This document shows positions 1 to 8,310 of a DNA stretch of 64,000 nucleotides, one piece after another. How positions within the stretch are numbered: position 1 is the first letter of the stretch; every line of letters begins with the position of its first letter. The position numbers and the translations under genes were made by a program. The notes under the pieces are model-generated. The model saw nothing but the letters and a program-made list of their open reading frames with translations. It searched no databases and had not been told where the DNA came from. The stretch is from Cupriavidus necator A5-1 (GTDB taxonomy: Bacteria; Pseudomonadota; Gammaproteobacteria; Burkholderiales; Burkholderiaceae), in the NCBI RefSeq assembly GCF_000744095.1, contig NZ_JQLI01000001.1, forward strand, positions 2,294,001 to 2,358,000, given 5' to 3'.

Positions 1-484
1 CGCGCCCGCGCACGCGCGCGGGGATCAGTTCGTCGATGGCGGAATTGATCGCGGCGTATTCGCCGCCGATGCCCAGCCCGGTCAGGAAGCGGCACGCGGC
101 AAAGAAGTAAAAGCCCGGTGCGAACGCGGTGGCCAGCGTCGCCACCATATAGACCGCGAGCGTGGCCAGGAACAGCCGCTTGCGTCCGAGCCGGTCGGCC
201 ATGCGGCCGAACACCAGCGCACCGATCACCGCGCCCAGGATGTAGAGCGAGCCGGTCCAGCCCACCTGCGTCGCGGTCAGCGCCAGCGTGTCGGGGCGCT
301 CCAGCACCGCGCCGACCGAGCCCACCAGCGTGACTTCCAGCCCGTCGAGCACCCACGCGACGCCCAGCGCGATGGCTACGCGCCAGTGCCAGCGCGACCA
401 CGGCAGGCGGTCCAGCCGCCCGGGGATGTCGGAGCGGAAGGCGGTATCGAGGGGGAGGCTGGCGAGGGCGCTGTCGGTCGGCAT
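1..484 (-). CDS. MFS transporter, 5' part (runs off left edge)
   Basis: N-terminal part of a major facilitator superfamily permease of the inner membrane; the 3' end lies outside the window. The reading frame opens with ATG at 484 (MPTDSALASL) and shows a first membrane segment followed by the loop motif G-R-M-A-D-R-L-G-R-K between helices 2 and 3, the family hallmark, then a GLGIGGEYAAINSAIDEL-type segment characteristic of the sugar/metabolite porter branch. The substrate cannot be told from this part. It ends the leftward-reading strand about 45 bases downstream of dctM, so it could be co-transcribed with the TRAP genes. Confidence in family is high, in role low. Confidence 0.85.
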   Translation of the reverse strand, partial: MPTDSALASLPLDTAFRSDIPGRLDRLPWSRWHWRVAIALGVAWVLDGLEVTLVGSVGAVLERPDTLALTATQVGWTGSLYILGAVIGALVFGRMADRLGRKRLFLATLAVYMVATLATAFAPGFYFFAACRFLTGLGIGGEYAAINSAIDELIPARVRGR

Positions 485-530
485 CGCCAACCAGTATAGG
501 CGCCCAGGATAAGCGTGCGTGCTGCGTGCC

Positions 531-2489
531 TCAGCGGTACAGCACCGTGGGCAGCCACAGCCCGATGCCGGGGAACACGTACAGCAGCACCAGCGCGATC
601 AGCTGGATGCCCATGAACGGCAGCATGCCCAGGAAGATCTGGTTTAGCGTGACATGCGGCGGCGCCACGCCCTTCAGGTAGAACGCGGCCATCGCCACCG
701 GCGGCGACAGGAACGCGGTCTGCAGGTTCAGCGCCACCAGCAGGCCGAAGAACAGCGGATCGATGCCGAAGTTGTCCAGCAGCGGGATAAAGATCGGCAT
801 GAAGATGATGATGATCTCGGTCCATTCCAGTGGCCAGCCGAGCAGGAAGATGATGACCTGCGCCAGGATCATGAACTGCACCGGCGACAGGTTCAGCGAC
901 AGCACCCACTGCTCGACCAGCGCCTGCCCGCCCAGCAAGGCGAACGCGGCCGAGAAGATCGACGAGCCCACGAACAGCCAGCACACCATGGCGCTGGTCT
1001 TGGCCGTCAGCAGCACCGATTCCTTGACCACGCGGAAGTTCAGCTGCCGGTACGCGGCCGCCAGCAGCGCGCCCCCGAGCGATCCCACCGCCGCCGCTTC
1101 GGTCGGCGTGGCCAGCCCGAACACGATCGAGCCCAGCACCGCCAGGATCAGCAGCGCCAGCGGGAAGAACGACGCCAGCAGCATCTTGAAGATTTCCACC
1201 CGCGCGAAGCTGAAGCGCCAGTAGAAATACAGCAGCACAGCCACCACCACGGCCAGCGTGATCCAGAACCAGCGCGGCGCAGAGACCGCGGCAGCCTGCG
1301 GGGCAGGTTGTGTCCCGGCTTGCGCGGCGTCTGGCGCCGCCGGCGTGGCGGGTGGCGTGGCTGCGGCGGGGGCCGCTGGAGCGGTCGGTGCGGCTGGTGC
1401 GGGCGTCGCCCCTGCAGCCGGAGCGGGCGATTCCTCCACCGGCGGCGCCTGCAGGTCGTCCAGCGCCGCACTGCTTTCCTCGGCACCGCCCAGCGACAAC
1501 GATGACTCCACCGCAACGCTGGCAACAGGCGCGGTGACCGCCCCGTACAGCGTGCCCATCACCACCGCCACGGCCAACGCCGGCAGCAGCACGATGCCAA
1601 GCTGGCGCGCGAACTCGCCGGTCGGCACATCTGCGTTGCTGGGGCCCTTGAGCGTGCGCATCATGCCGGCGCCCAGCGCGGGCAGCGCATGCGTGGCGCC
1701 GCCGGCTTCCAGCGTGCGCGCCAGCGGCGGCAGCGGCACCACGCGCTCGGCCTCCGGCAGCGGCGGTGCGAGCGCGGGCTTGAGCTTGGCCAGGATCAGG
1801 ATGTAGAGGATATAGAGGCCGGTCAGCATCAGCCCCGGGAAGAACGCGCCCGCATAGAGCTGCACCACCGACACGCCCGCGGTGGCGCCATAGACGATCA
1901 GCAGCACCGACGGCGGGATCAGGATGCCCAGGCAGCCGCCCGCCGTGACCGCGCCCGCCGACAGCGCCGTGCTGTAGCCTGCGCGCAGCATTGCGGGGAA
2001 GGCCAGCAGCCCCATCAGCGTGACCACGGCGCCGACGATGCCAGTGGCGGTCGCGAAGATCGCGCAGGTCACCAGCGTGGCCACCGCAAGCGAGCCGGGA
2101 ATCCACGCCAGCGCCAGGTGCAGGCTGCGGAACAGCTTCTCGATCAGGTTGGAGCGCTCGACCAGGTAGCCCATGAACACAAACAGGGGGATCGAGATCA
2201 GCACGTCGTTGGTCATGACGGCATACGCCCGCTGCACCATCAGGTCCAGCGTCTGCTGCACCGCGATCTCGGGGTTGGCGTGGCGGTAGGCCAGCCAGGA
2301 GAACAGCACGCCCATGCCCATCAGCGTGAACGCGGTGGGGAAGCCCAGCATGATCGCCACCACGATCAGCGCCAGCATCAGCAGGCCAAGGTGCCCGTTG
2401 GTCCATTCCGACGGCGCCGGCATGAACCAGATCACCGCGCCGACGATCAGCACCATCAGCGAGACGCCGAACCATAGCTCCTTCCTCAT
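531..2489 (-). CDS. dctM: TRAP transporter large permease (DctM family) with long insert
   Basis: Large membrane subunit of a TRAP (tripartite ATP-independent periplasmic) carrier, which uses an ion gradient to import a carboxylate delivered by a periplasmic receptor. It is 652 residues, against roughly 430-460 for typical DctM. The extra length is a block at about residues 235-420 holding two additional hydrophobic segments separated by an Ala/Pro-rich stretch; the flanking parts align with the normal fold (GLATPTEAAAVG motif after the insert). The ATG overlaps the stop of the small permease gene by 4 bases, so the two are translationally coupled. The family is clear; the substrate is unknown, possibly an organic or 2-oxo acid judging by the receptor. 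Confidence 0.9.
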   Translation of the reverse strand: MRKELWFGVSLMVLIVGAVIWFMPAPSEWTNGHLGLLMLALIVVAIMLGFPTAFTLMGMGVLFSWLAYRHANPEIAVQQTLDLMVQRAYAVMTNDVLISIPLFVFMGYLVERSNLIEKLFRSLHLALAWIPGSLAVATLVTCAIFATATGIVGAVVTLMGLLAFPAMLRAGYSTALSAGAVTAGGCLGILIPPSVLLIVYGATAGVSVVQLYAGAFFPGLMLTGLYILYILILAKLKPALAPPLPEAERVVPLPPLARTLEAGGATHALPALGAGMMRTLKGPSNADVPTGEFARQLGIVLLPALAVAVVMGTLYGAVTAPVASVAVESSLSLGGAEESSAALDDLQAPPVEESPAPAAGATPAPAAPTAPAAPAAATPPATPAAPDAAQAGTQPAPQAAAVSAPRWFWITLAVVVAVLLYFYWRFSFARVEIFKMLLASFFPLALLILAVLGSIVFGLATPTEAAAVGSLGGALLAAAYRQLNFRVVKESVLLTAKTSAMVCWLFVGSSIFSAAFALLGGQALVEQWVLSLNLSPVQFMILAQVIIFLLGWPLEWTEIIIIFMPIFIPLLDNFGIDPLFFGLLVALNLQTAFLSPPVAMAAFYLKGVAPPHVTLNQIFLGMLPFMGIQLIALVLLYVFPGIGLWLPTVLYR

Positions 2490-3127
2490 CGCCCGGCTCC
2501 GTGCTGGTCGTCAGGAGGGGGAGGGGCAGGGGGAGGCGCCTCCACCATTTCGGCGGTCTGCGTGCCATGCACCATCTCCTTGAGCTTGTCGACATCGACT
2601 TCCTCGACGTCGCCCTCGCGCAGCGGCCAGTGCCCGCTGTTCAGGCACAGGATGCAGCGGATGGTCTCGGCCACGCCCTGCAGCAGCAACAGCGCGCCGG
2701 CCACGGGAATGACAGCCTTGAACGGGTAGATGGGCGGGCCTTCGGCGGCGATGGAAGAGTGTTCGTTCTGCGCCAGCGAGACCTCGAAGAAATCGATGCC
2801 GGCCCAGGCCAGCGCGATCACGCCGGGGAAGAAGAAGACCAGGTAGAGGACCAGGTCGATGCTCGCCTGGATCCGCGGTGGCAGGAAGCCGTACAGGATG
2901 TCGCCGCGCACATGGCCGCGCTTGGCCAGCGTGTAGGCGCCGGCCAGCATGAACATCGTGCCGTACAGCATATTGCTGGCATCGAACACCCAGGCGTGCG
3001 GCGTGCCCAGGGCGTAGCGCGAGAACACCTCGTAGCTGATCATCAGCGTAAGCCCGATGATCAGCCACGCGGCGGCCTGGCCGACAAAGGTGCTCAGCCA
3101 GTCGATGCCCAGCAGCAGGCGCTGCAC
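2486..3127 (-). CDS. dctQ: TRAP transporter small permease (DctQ family)
   Basis: Small membrane subunit of the same TRAP carrier. The 213-residue protein has four hydrophobic segments, the DctQ-typical E-V-F-S-R-Y-A-L-G-T-P stretch near residue 35 and a Pro-rich C-terminal tail (APPPAPPPPDD) of no recognised function. It sits between the receptor gene, 23 bases upstream, and dctM, which it overlaps by 4 bases, the usual P-Q-M order. Its length is slightly above the family norm because of the cytoplasmic C-terminal extension. Confidence 0.92.
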   Translation of the reverse strand: MQRLLLGIDWLSTFVGQAAAWLIIGLTLMISYEVFSRYALGTPHAWVFDASNMLYGTMFMLAGAYTLAKRGHVRGDILYGFLPPRIQASIDLVLYLVFFFPGVIALAWAGIDFFEVSLAQNEHSSIAAEGPPIYPFKAVIPVAGALLLLQGVAETIRCILCLNSGHWPLREGDVEEVDVDKLKEMVHGTQTAEMVEAPPPAPPPPDDQHGAGR

Positions 3128-3149
3128 GATGCGGCCCCGGTGGCGCGGT

Positions 3150-4277
3150 TCAGATGCGCTTGGAGAAGTAGTAGCTCGATGCCATCCGGAAGTCGACGTT
3201 GGTGTCGTTCTGCCAGCGCGTGGCGCGCTGCGCGAAGGCCTTCATCGAGTCGTTGACCTTCTTGAACATCGGGTTCTCTTTTTCCTTGCGCGCCACTATC
3301 TCGTCCCAGACCTTCAACTGCGCCTGCAGAACGGAGTTCGGGGTCGCATAGAACTTCACGCCCTGCTGCTGCAGCGCCTGGTAGTCCTTGGAATAGCGGT
3401 CGATCGCCTTCATCGACATATCCGCGGACGCCGCGTCCACTGCGTTGGCAATCAGCGCCTTGAGCTTGGCCGGCAGCGCGTCATAGCGCTTCCGGTTGAA
3501 CAGGATCTCGAACTGCTCCGAGGGCTGGTGGAAGCTGCGCAGCATGCAGACCTTGGAAACGTCCTGGAAGCCCAGCGCGCGGTCCGAGCTGGCATTGTTG
3601 AACTCCGCCGCATCGAGCAGGCCGCGGTCCATCGCCGGCACGATCTCCGCGCCCGGCAGCGCATTCACTGCGGCGCCCAGGCCGGTGAAGATATCGATAG
3701 ACAGGCCCACGGTGCGGAATTTCAGGCCCTTGAAGTCTTCCGGCTTGGTGATCGGCTTCTTGAACCAGCCCAGCGGCTGTGTCGGCATCGGCCCGTACAG
3801 GAACGACACCACGTCCAGGTTCAGGCTGCGGTAGATTTCCTGCTGCAGTTCCTTGCCGCCGCCGTACTTGTGCCAGGCCAGCACCATGTTCGGGTCCATG
3901 CCCCAAGCCGGGCCAGAGCCCCACAGCGCAAGCGCCGAGTTCTTGCCGTACCAGTACGCGATCACGCCATGGCCGCCGTCCAGCGTGCCCTTGCTGACCG
4001 CGTCGATCAGGTCGAAGGCCTTGACCACCGCGCCCGCGGGCAGCAGCTCGATCTTCAGGTCGCCGCCGGACATATTGTTCACCTTGGTGACGAAGTCGCC
4101 GGCGAACTCATGGAAGATGTCCTTGGTGGGCCAGGTGCTCTGCCAGCGCATGGTAACCGGGCCCTGCGCCTTCACGATTGCCGGAAAGCCCATTGCCGCC
4201 GCGCCCGCTGCCGCCCCCGCGGCGCCGCCAAGGAAGCCGCGTCGTGAAACGCCAGATTTCCTCGTCCTGGATGCCAT
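3150..4277 (-). CDS. dctP: TRAP transporter substrate-binding protein (DctP/TakP-like)
   Basis: Periplasmic receptor of the TRAP carrier. The chosen ATG at 4277 follows a GGAG ribosome site at 7-base spacing; an in-frame ATG at 4289 lies upstream. The N-terminus carries a twin-arginine signal (S-R-R-G-F-L-G-G) followed by an Ala-rich hydrophobic core. The mature part contains GLKFRTVGL and the segment around EIVPAMDRGLLDAAEF seen in receptors of the 2-oxo-acid (TakP)/mannitol-chloroaromatic subgroup. Tat export of a TRAP receptor suggests folding before export, as known for this subgroup. First gene of the P-Q-M operon; the true ligand is not deducible. Confidence 0.9.
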   Translation of the reverse strand: MASRTRKSGVSRRGFLGGAAGAAAGAAAMGFPAIVKAQGPVTMRWQSTWPTKDIFHEFAGDFVTKVNNMSGGDLKIELLPAGAVVKAFDLIDAVSKGTLDGGHGVIAYWYGKNSALALWGSGPAWGMDPNMVLAWHKYGGGKELQQEIYRSLNLDVVSFLYGPMPTQPLGWFKKPITKPEDFKGLKFRTVGLSIDIFTGLGAAVNALPGAEIVPAMDRGLLDAAEFNNASSDRALGFQDVSKVCMLRSFHQPSEQFEILFNRKRYDALPAKLKALIANAVDAASADMSMKAIDRYSKDYQALQQQGVKFYATPNSVLQAQLKVWDEIVARKEKENPMFKKVNDSMKAFAQRATRWQNDTNVDFRMASSYYFSKRI

Positions 4278-4601
4278 GACCGTCTCCATATGATGTGTAT
4301 GTGTAACTACGCACGAGCGCCAGCCGTTGGAGCCGAGCCAACTCGACACTGACGCGAACACCGGAAAAGTCGGGAAATGCGTTGAATCGCTGAACGCTGA
4401 AACGCTGAAACGCCGGACCAGGAACGGGTGCACCCAACAGTTGGCGCAAGGTGGTCCGTGATTCCCTTCATGGTAGGAAAGGCACAGGGAACCACAATCT
4501 AGGGATTACCCGCGCGGTGTGGAGCGGCGCACTTGGCTCCGCCGTGCCGTCGCTGCGCCTGCGCCGCGCGGCCGCGCATGCGCCGTTCAAGGGGCGGGGG
4601 A
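4278..4601. other. Intergenic leader of the TRAP operon
   Basis: Gap of 324 bases between the dioxygenase stop and dctP. It holds a short imperfect tandem repeat, CGCTGAA(A) three times at 4388-4410, but no convincing coding frame and no promoter I would commit to. Confidence 0.4.
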
Positions 4602-5291
4602 TCAGCCTCGCGCGATCCCGACGGTGAATTCGCCGTCCAGCATGCCGCCGGGGTCGGCCGGCCGGCTGACGCGAACCAGGTTGGGGCGGCTGCCGGCGAT
4701 CGGGTCCAGCGTGGTCGCGCGCGACGGCACGCCGTGCGCGCGATAGGCCGGATGGCTGCCCAGCACCTCGCGGTTCAGGGCATCGCTGAAGTACAGCTGG
4801 CTGGTCAGCGCTTCCGACTGGCCAAGCAATACCTTGAAGTGGATATGGACGGCGCGCGGTGCGTACCAGCCGGGATAGATCGTGGTGAAAGTGGCCATGC
4901 CGTCCTGGCCGGCTGGCTGCACCCCGCGCAGGAAGCGCGCCTCACGGTTGCCGGGGCTCTCGCCGCTGTAGCTGCCGTCGGCATCGCAGTGCCAGATGCT
5001 CACCAGCGCACCGGGCACCGGCGCGCAGCCGCGGTTGGCATCGACCACCCGGATGTGCAGCCGCAACGGCTGGCCGGGGCGGCCGTCGCGGATGTCGGCG
5101 CGTACCAGGGCGTCGTCCAGGTAGAAGGGGCCTTCGGTGGCGGCGGGCGTCAGCAGGCACGCCGCGGGCGCGGCCATGGCAGGCCCGATGCCGGCGGCGG
5201 CGAACACGCCGCCCAGCTCATACAGGAAGCGGCGGCGCGCCGCGTCGGTGTGCGCCGTGCTGTCAGCGCCAGCTGCTGGGCGCGCCTTCAT
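4602..5291 (-). CDS. Secreted intradiol ring-cleavage dioxygenase family protein
   Basis: Member of the catechol/protocatechuate intradiol dioxygenase superfamily, whose enzymes use non-haem Fe(III) to open vicinal diols between the hydroxyls. The 229-residue protein shows the TEGPFY entry motif (about residue 52), the P-G-A-L-V-S-I-W-H-C-D segment, the ligand-bearing YPGWYAPRAVHIHFKV region (Tyr, and the H-I-H pair), consistent with the Tyr2-His2 iron site. An R-R-R-F-L-Y-E-L-G motif followed by a hydrophobic core near residue 20 suggests Tat export, which is common in the uncharacterised exported branch of the family. No partner catabolic genes adjoin it, so the substrate is open. Confidence 0.85.
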   Translation of the reverse strand: MKARPAAGADSTAHTDAARRRFLYELGGVFAAAGIGPAMAAPAACLLTPAATEGPFYLDDALVRADIRDGRPGQPLRLHIRVVDANRGCAPVPGALVSIWHCDADGSYSGESPGNREARFLRGVQPAGQDGMATFTTIYPGWYAPRAVHIHFKVLLGQSEALTSQLYFSDALNREVLGSHPAYRAHGVPSRATTLDPIAGSRPNLVRVSRPADPGGMLDGEFTVGIARG

Positions 5292-5380
5292 CGTTGGCTC
5301 CGTGGTGTTGCGTATGCGCCTTGTGACTTGTGGTGCTGCGGCCAGCCGGCGCTTTGCCGCCTGGCCAGGGGGCGCCGGTA

Positions 5381-5590
5381 TCAGCGGCCCATCGCCTTCA
5401 GCATAGAGTAGCCGTGGCTGGTAATGCGCGGCTCCTGTTGGCAGCCGTGCAGGACTTCCAGTTGTACCAGTTGTTTTTCGACCAGTGCGTTGAGGTCGAC
5501 AGGATCGATCTGGCGGGAATCGCTGGAATCGAGGGAATCAGGGCCATCGCTCAACAATAGCAGCGTGGCAAGCTCATGCGGACTCAGCAC
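5381..5590 (-). CDS. Small conserved-looking protein of unknown function
   Basis: A 69-residue reading frame starting with GTG at 5590, placed there because AAGGAG precedes it at 6-base spacing; the frame stays open further upstream but that part is low-complexity Arg/Pro. The product is acidic in the middle (DGPDSLDSSDS) and begins SPHELATLLLL, which resembles a short helical or winged-helix N-terminus, with a C-terminal segment ITSHGYSMLKAM. No domain is recognised. It may be a small regulator, but this is a guess. Confidence 0.5.
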   Translation of the reverse strand: MLSPHELATLLLLSDGPDSLDSSDSRQIDPVDLNALVEKQLVQLEVLHGCQQEPRITSHGYSMLKAMGR

Positions 5591-6029
5591 GTTCGTCTCC
5601 TTGGCTAGAGGGGGGCGTTTGCTGGGGGAGTTGCGCGGCGCCGCAATTCTGCTGCGCCTGCGCGCGAAGCCGGCCGGGGCGACCATGCGGCACATGCCAC
5701 GCATGCCGTTGCGCACTGCGGCAGAACTTGCTGCGGCGCGGCACGGGTGCCCGACGACTAGCTGGTTTGACGGCAGCAGCGGCGCACGGTTCCTTGCGGC
5801 AGCGGCCGTTACATCTGGCGGGTCTCCCGTCGTGGCCGCTATCTGCATTATTAGCCAATCCAGATGACAACGTCATGGCCATGGCTGGGTTGGGGGCTTG
5901 TGCCGGGCGGCCAGTTGCTTTTGCACTGCCCGCCATTCGGATCCTTAACTTCCATGCGCGCGGGCCGGGTGCCAGAATGCGGGCGCTGGTGCCTGGCGTG
6001 CATCAGCGTCACCCTGTGGAACCCCGACC
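5591..6029. other. Intergenic region, no gene seen
   Basis: About 440 bases between two divergent genes. Frames are open on both strands but are GC-driven and lack ribosome sites or family resemblance. An AT-richer patch near 5845-5865 may hold the promoter for one of the flanking genes. Nothing else is supported. Confidence 0.4.
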
Positions 6030-6701
6030 ATGAACGCGGCGCGTCTTTCGACCTGTCTTGCCTTTGTCATGACCATGCTGATTTCCCTCGGCGCAGCCGC
6101 CGGCGTGCCGTTCGATGCCCAGTTGCGCGAAGCCGCGGCGCGCGGCGATGCCGCAGCCGTTGTGACCCTGCTCGACAAGGGCGCCAGCCTGGAGGCGCGC
6201 GACGCACAGAGCCGCACGCCCTTGTTGCTCGCCACGCATGGCAACCACGTTGCGGCGGCAAAGGCGCTGATCGGCGCCGGCGCCGACGTCAATGCCAAGG
6301 ATGCGATGCAGGACAGTCCCTACCTTTACGCCGGCGCGCGCGGCTTCAACGAGATCCTGCGGCTGACGCTGGCGCACGGCGCCGACCTGCGCAGCACCAA
6401 CCGCTACGGCGGCACCGCGCTGATCCCGGCCGCAGAGCGTGGCCATGCCGAGACCGTGCGCACGCTGATCGCGGCCGGCGTGGATGTGGATCACGTCAAC
6501 CGGCTCATGTGGACGGCGTTGCTCGAAGCCATCATCCTTGGCAACGGCGGACCCGCACATACCGAGATCGTGCGCCTGCTGGTCCAGGCCCGCGCCGACG
6601 TCAACCTTGCCGATGGCGAGGGCGTGACGCCGCTGCAGCATGCGCGTCAGCGCGGTTATGCGGAAATTGAGCGGATCCTCACCGCTGCGGGCGCACGCTG
6701 A
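6030..6701 (+). CDS. Exported ankyrin-repeat protein
   Basis: Predicted periplasmic or secreted protein of 223 residues: a cleavable signal peptide (hydrophobic stretch to about residue 24, AAA-GV) followed by five to six ankyrin repeats, recognisable from repeated G-A-D-V/L-N and T-P-L-L-L-A patterns (about residues 40-220). Ankyrin repeats make protein contacts; no catalytic part is present. Bacterial periplasmic ankyrin proteins are sometimes paired with catalases or phospholipases, but no such gene is near. Its stop lies 4 bases from that of the convergent gamma-glutamyltransferase gene. Confidence 0.85.
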   Translation: MNAARLSTCLAFVMTMLISLGAAAGVPFDAQLREAAARGDAAAVVTLLDKGASLEARDAQSRTPLLLATHGNHVAAAKALIGAGADVNAKDAMQDSPYLYAGARGFNEILRLTLAHGADLRSTNRYGGTALIPAAERGHAETVRTLIAAGVDVDHVNRLMWTALLEAIILGNGGPAHTEIVRLLVQARADVNLADGEGVTPLQHARQRGYAEIERILTAAGAR

Positions 6702-6705
6702 ACTG

Positions 6706-8310
6706 TCACAGGCCGATGGCGATGCCGTCGCTGCGTGGATCGTGCGCGCCGGTAATGGTGCCGTCGGCATCGATGCGGATCGCGCCCGGGTGCCCGGCCA
6801 GCGGGCTCTGCGCGGCGATCGGGCTGATCTCGTGCCCGCCCGCGGCCAGCGCCTGCATCACCGCCTCGCCGGCATCGGCTTCCAGCTTCAGGCTGTCGCG
6901 CGAATCGGAGAAGGTGCGACCCAGCAGGAAGCGCGGGCGCGACAGCGCGGTGAGCGGGTCCATGCCGTAGTCGATCAGCCGTGTCAGCACCGCGGCCAGC
7001 GTCTGCGGCTGCCCGTCCGCGCCCTGCGTGCCATAGAGCAGGCGAGGGCGGTCGTGCTCCAGATACATGCCCGGATTGAGCGTATGAAACGGCCGCTTGC
7101 CCGGCCGCAGCACGTTGTGGTGCTGCGCGTCGGTGCTGAAGGCGGCGCCGCGGTTGTGCCAGAGGATGCCGGTGTCGCCCGCGAGCACGCCGCTGCCCCA
7201 GTCGAAGTAGATGGTCTGCAGCACGCTGGCGCAACGCCCGGCGCGGTCGACCGCCGCCAGGTAGACCGTGTCGCCGGTGCGGAAGGGGTACGGCCACGGC
7301 ATGGCGTGGCCGGGGCGGATTCGCGCGGCCAGCGCGTCGAGCCGCGCCGGAGACAGCATGGCATCGACCGGCACTTCGCTAAACTCGGGATCGGCCACGT
7401 GGTGGTCGCGTTCGGCAAAGGCCAGCTTTATCGCTTCGACCAGCAGGTGGTAGTAGTCGGCGCTGCCTTCGGGGATGCCGGCCACATTGAAACGGTCGAG
7501 GATGCCCAGGATCTGGAGCGTCGTGATGCCCTGCGTAGGCGGGCGCAGGCTGACCAGTTCGCCACCCCGGTAGGGCACCCGCAGCGCCGTTTCATCGCGC
7601 GCCCGCGTGGCGGCCAGGTCGGCCTCAGTCAGCGGCGAGCCGGCGGCGCGCAAGCCGGCGGCGATCCGTGCGGCCAGCTCACCCTCATAGAACTCGCGCG
7701 CCCCGTGCTCCGCAATGCGTTGCAGGCTGCGCGCCAGCGCGGGCTGGCGGAAACGCTCGCCGACTTCCGGGATGCGCCCGTGCGGCATGAAGGCGCGCGC
7801 AAAGCCCGGCCAGTCCTGCAGCTCGGCGGCGCGGAAGGTCTGCCAGAAGTGCTGCGACGGCGTCACCGCGAAGCCGTCTTCGGCGTATGTAATCGCGCGC
7901 CGGAATAGCGCGCTCCAGTCCTGTGTGCCTGCCCATGCATCGCGGCTGATTGCATAGGCGCGGTCCCAGGTATCGACGGTGGCTGCGGTGGTGAGCGCCG
8001 CGGCCGCGCCACGCAGCGGGATCGCCCCATCGAACGCAGGCGGGTTTGCCACTGCCTGGCCGATGCCCGACAGCGTGCGCACCGCGCCCGCGCCGTCGCC
8101 GATGATCCAGAACGCATCGCCGCCCAGTCCGGTGAAGTGCGGATAGGTGACGGCCAGCGTCGCGCCGATGGCGATGGCCGCCTCGATCGCATTGCCGCCC
8201 GCCCGCAGCACTTCCAGCCCGGCCTGGCTGGCCAGCGCGTGCGGGCTGGTGACCATGCCTGCGGAAGAGCGGGCCAGGTGGCCCTTCACTGGTATGCCGA
8301 TGGCGCTCAT
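6706..8310 (-). CDS. Gamma-glutamyltransferase family N-terminal nucleophile hydrolase
   Basis: Ntn-hydrolase related to gamma-glutamyltranspeptidase, made as a proenzyme that self-cleaves before a threonine. The nucleophile is probably Thr348 in G-D-T-V-Y-L-A-A-V-D; the LRAGGNAIEAAIA motif near residue 36 and a G-T-Q-G-A-D-G-Q-P-Q segment near residue 428 fit the family. The latter differs from the G-S-P-G-G of classical enzymes and recalls amide hydrolases of the cephalosporin-acylase-like branch, so the substrate may not be glutathione. There is no signal peptide. The start overlaps the liv fusion gene by 4 bases, making it the last gene of a liv operon and suggesting it hydrolyses the imported compound. 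Confidence 0.87.
   Translation of the reverse strand: MSAIGIPVKGHLARSSAGMVTSPHALASQAGLEVLRAGGNAIEAAIAIGATLAVTYPHFTGLGGDAFWIIGDGAGAVRTLSGIGQAVANPPAFDGAIPLRGAAAALTTAATVDTWDRAYAISRDAWAGTQDWSALFRRAITYAEDGFAVTPSQHFWQTFRAAELQDWPGFARAFMPHGRIPEVGERFRQPALARSLQRIAEHGAREFYEGELAARIAAGLRAAGSPLTEADLAATRARDETALRVPYRGGELVSLRPPTQGITTLQILGILDRFNVAGIPEGSADYYHLLVEAIKLAFAERDHHVADPEFSEVPVDAMLSPARLDALAARIRPGHAMPWPYPFRTGDTVYLAAVDRAGRCASVLQTIYFDWGSGVLAGDTGILWHNRGAAFSTDAQHHNVLRPGKRPFHTLNPGMYLEHDRPRLLYGTQGADGQPQTLAAVLTRLIDYGMDPLTALSRPRFLLGRTFSDSRDSLKLEADAGEAVMQALAAGGHEISPIAAQSPLAGHPGAIRIDADGTITGAHDPRSDGIAIGL

Noticed and set aside
376..2595. Minus-strand frame of 739 codons overlapping dctM
   Set aside because: Alternate-frame shadow of dctM with Arg/Gly-rich sequence; the overlapping 652-residue frame has the transporter segments and an ATGA junction with dctQ.
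4388..4410. Tandem CGCTGAA(A) repeat as a possible regulatory array
   Set aside because: Only three short imperfect copies, no gene-start relation and no symmetry; treated as a minor local repeat.
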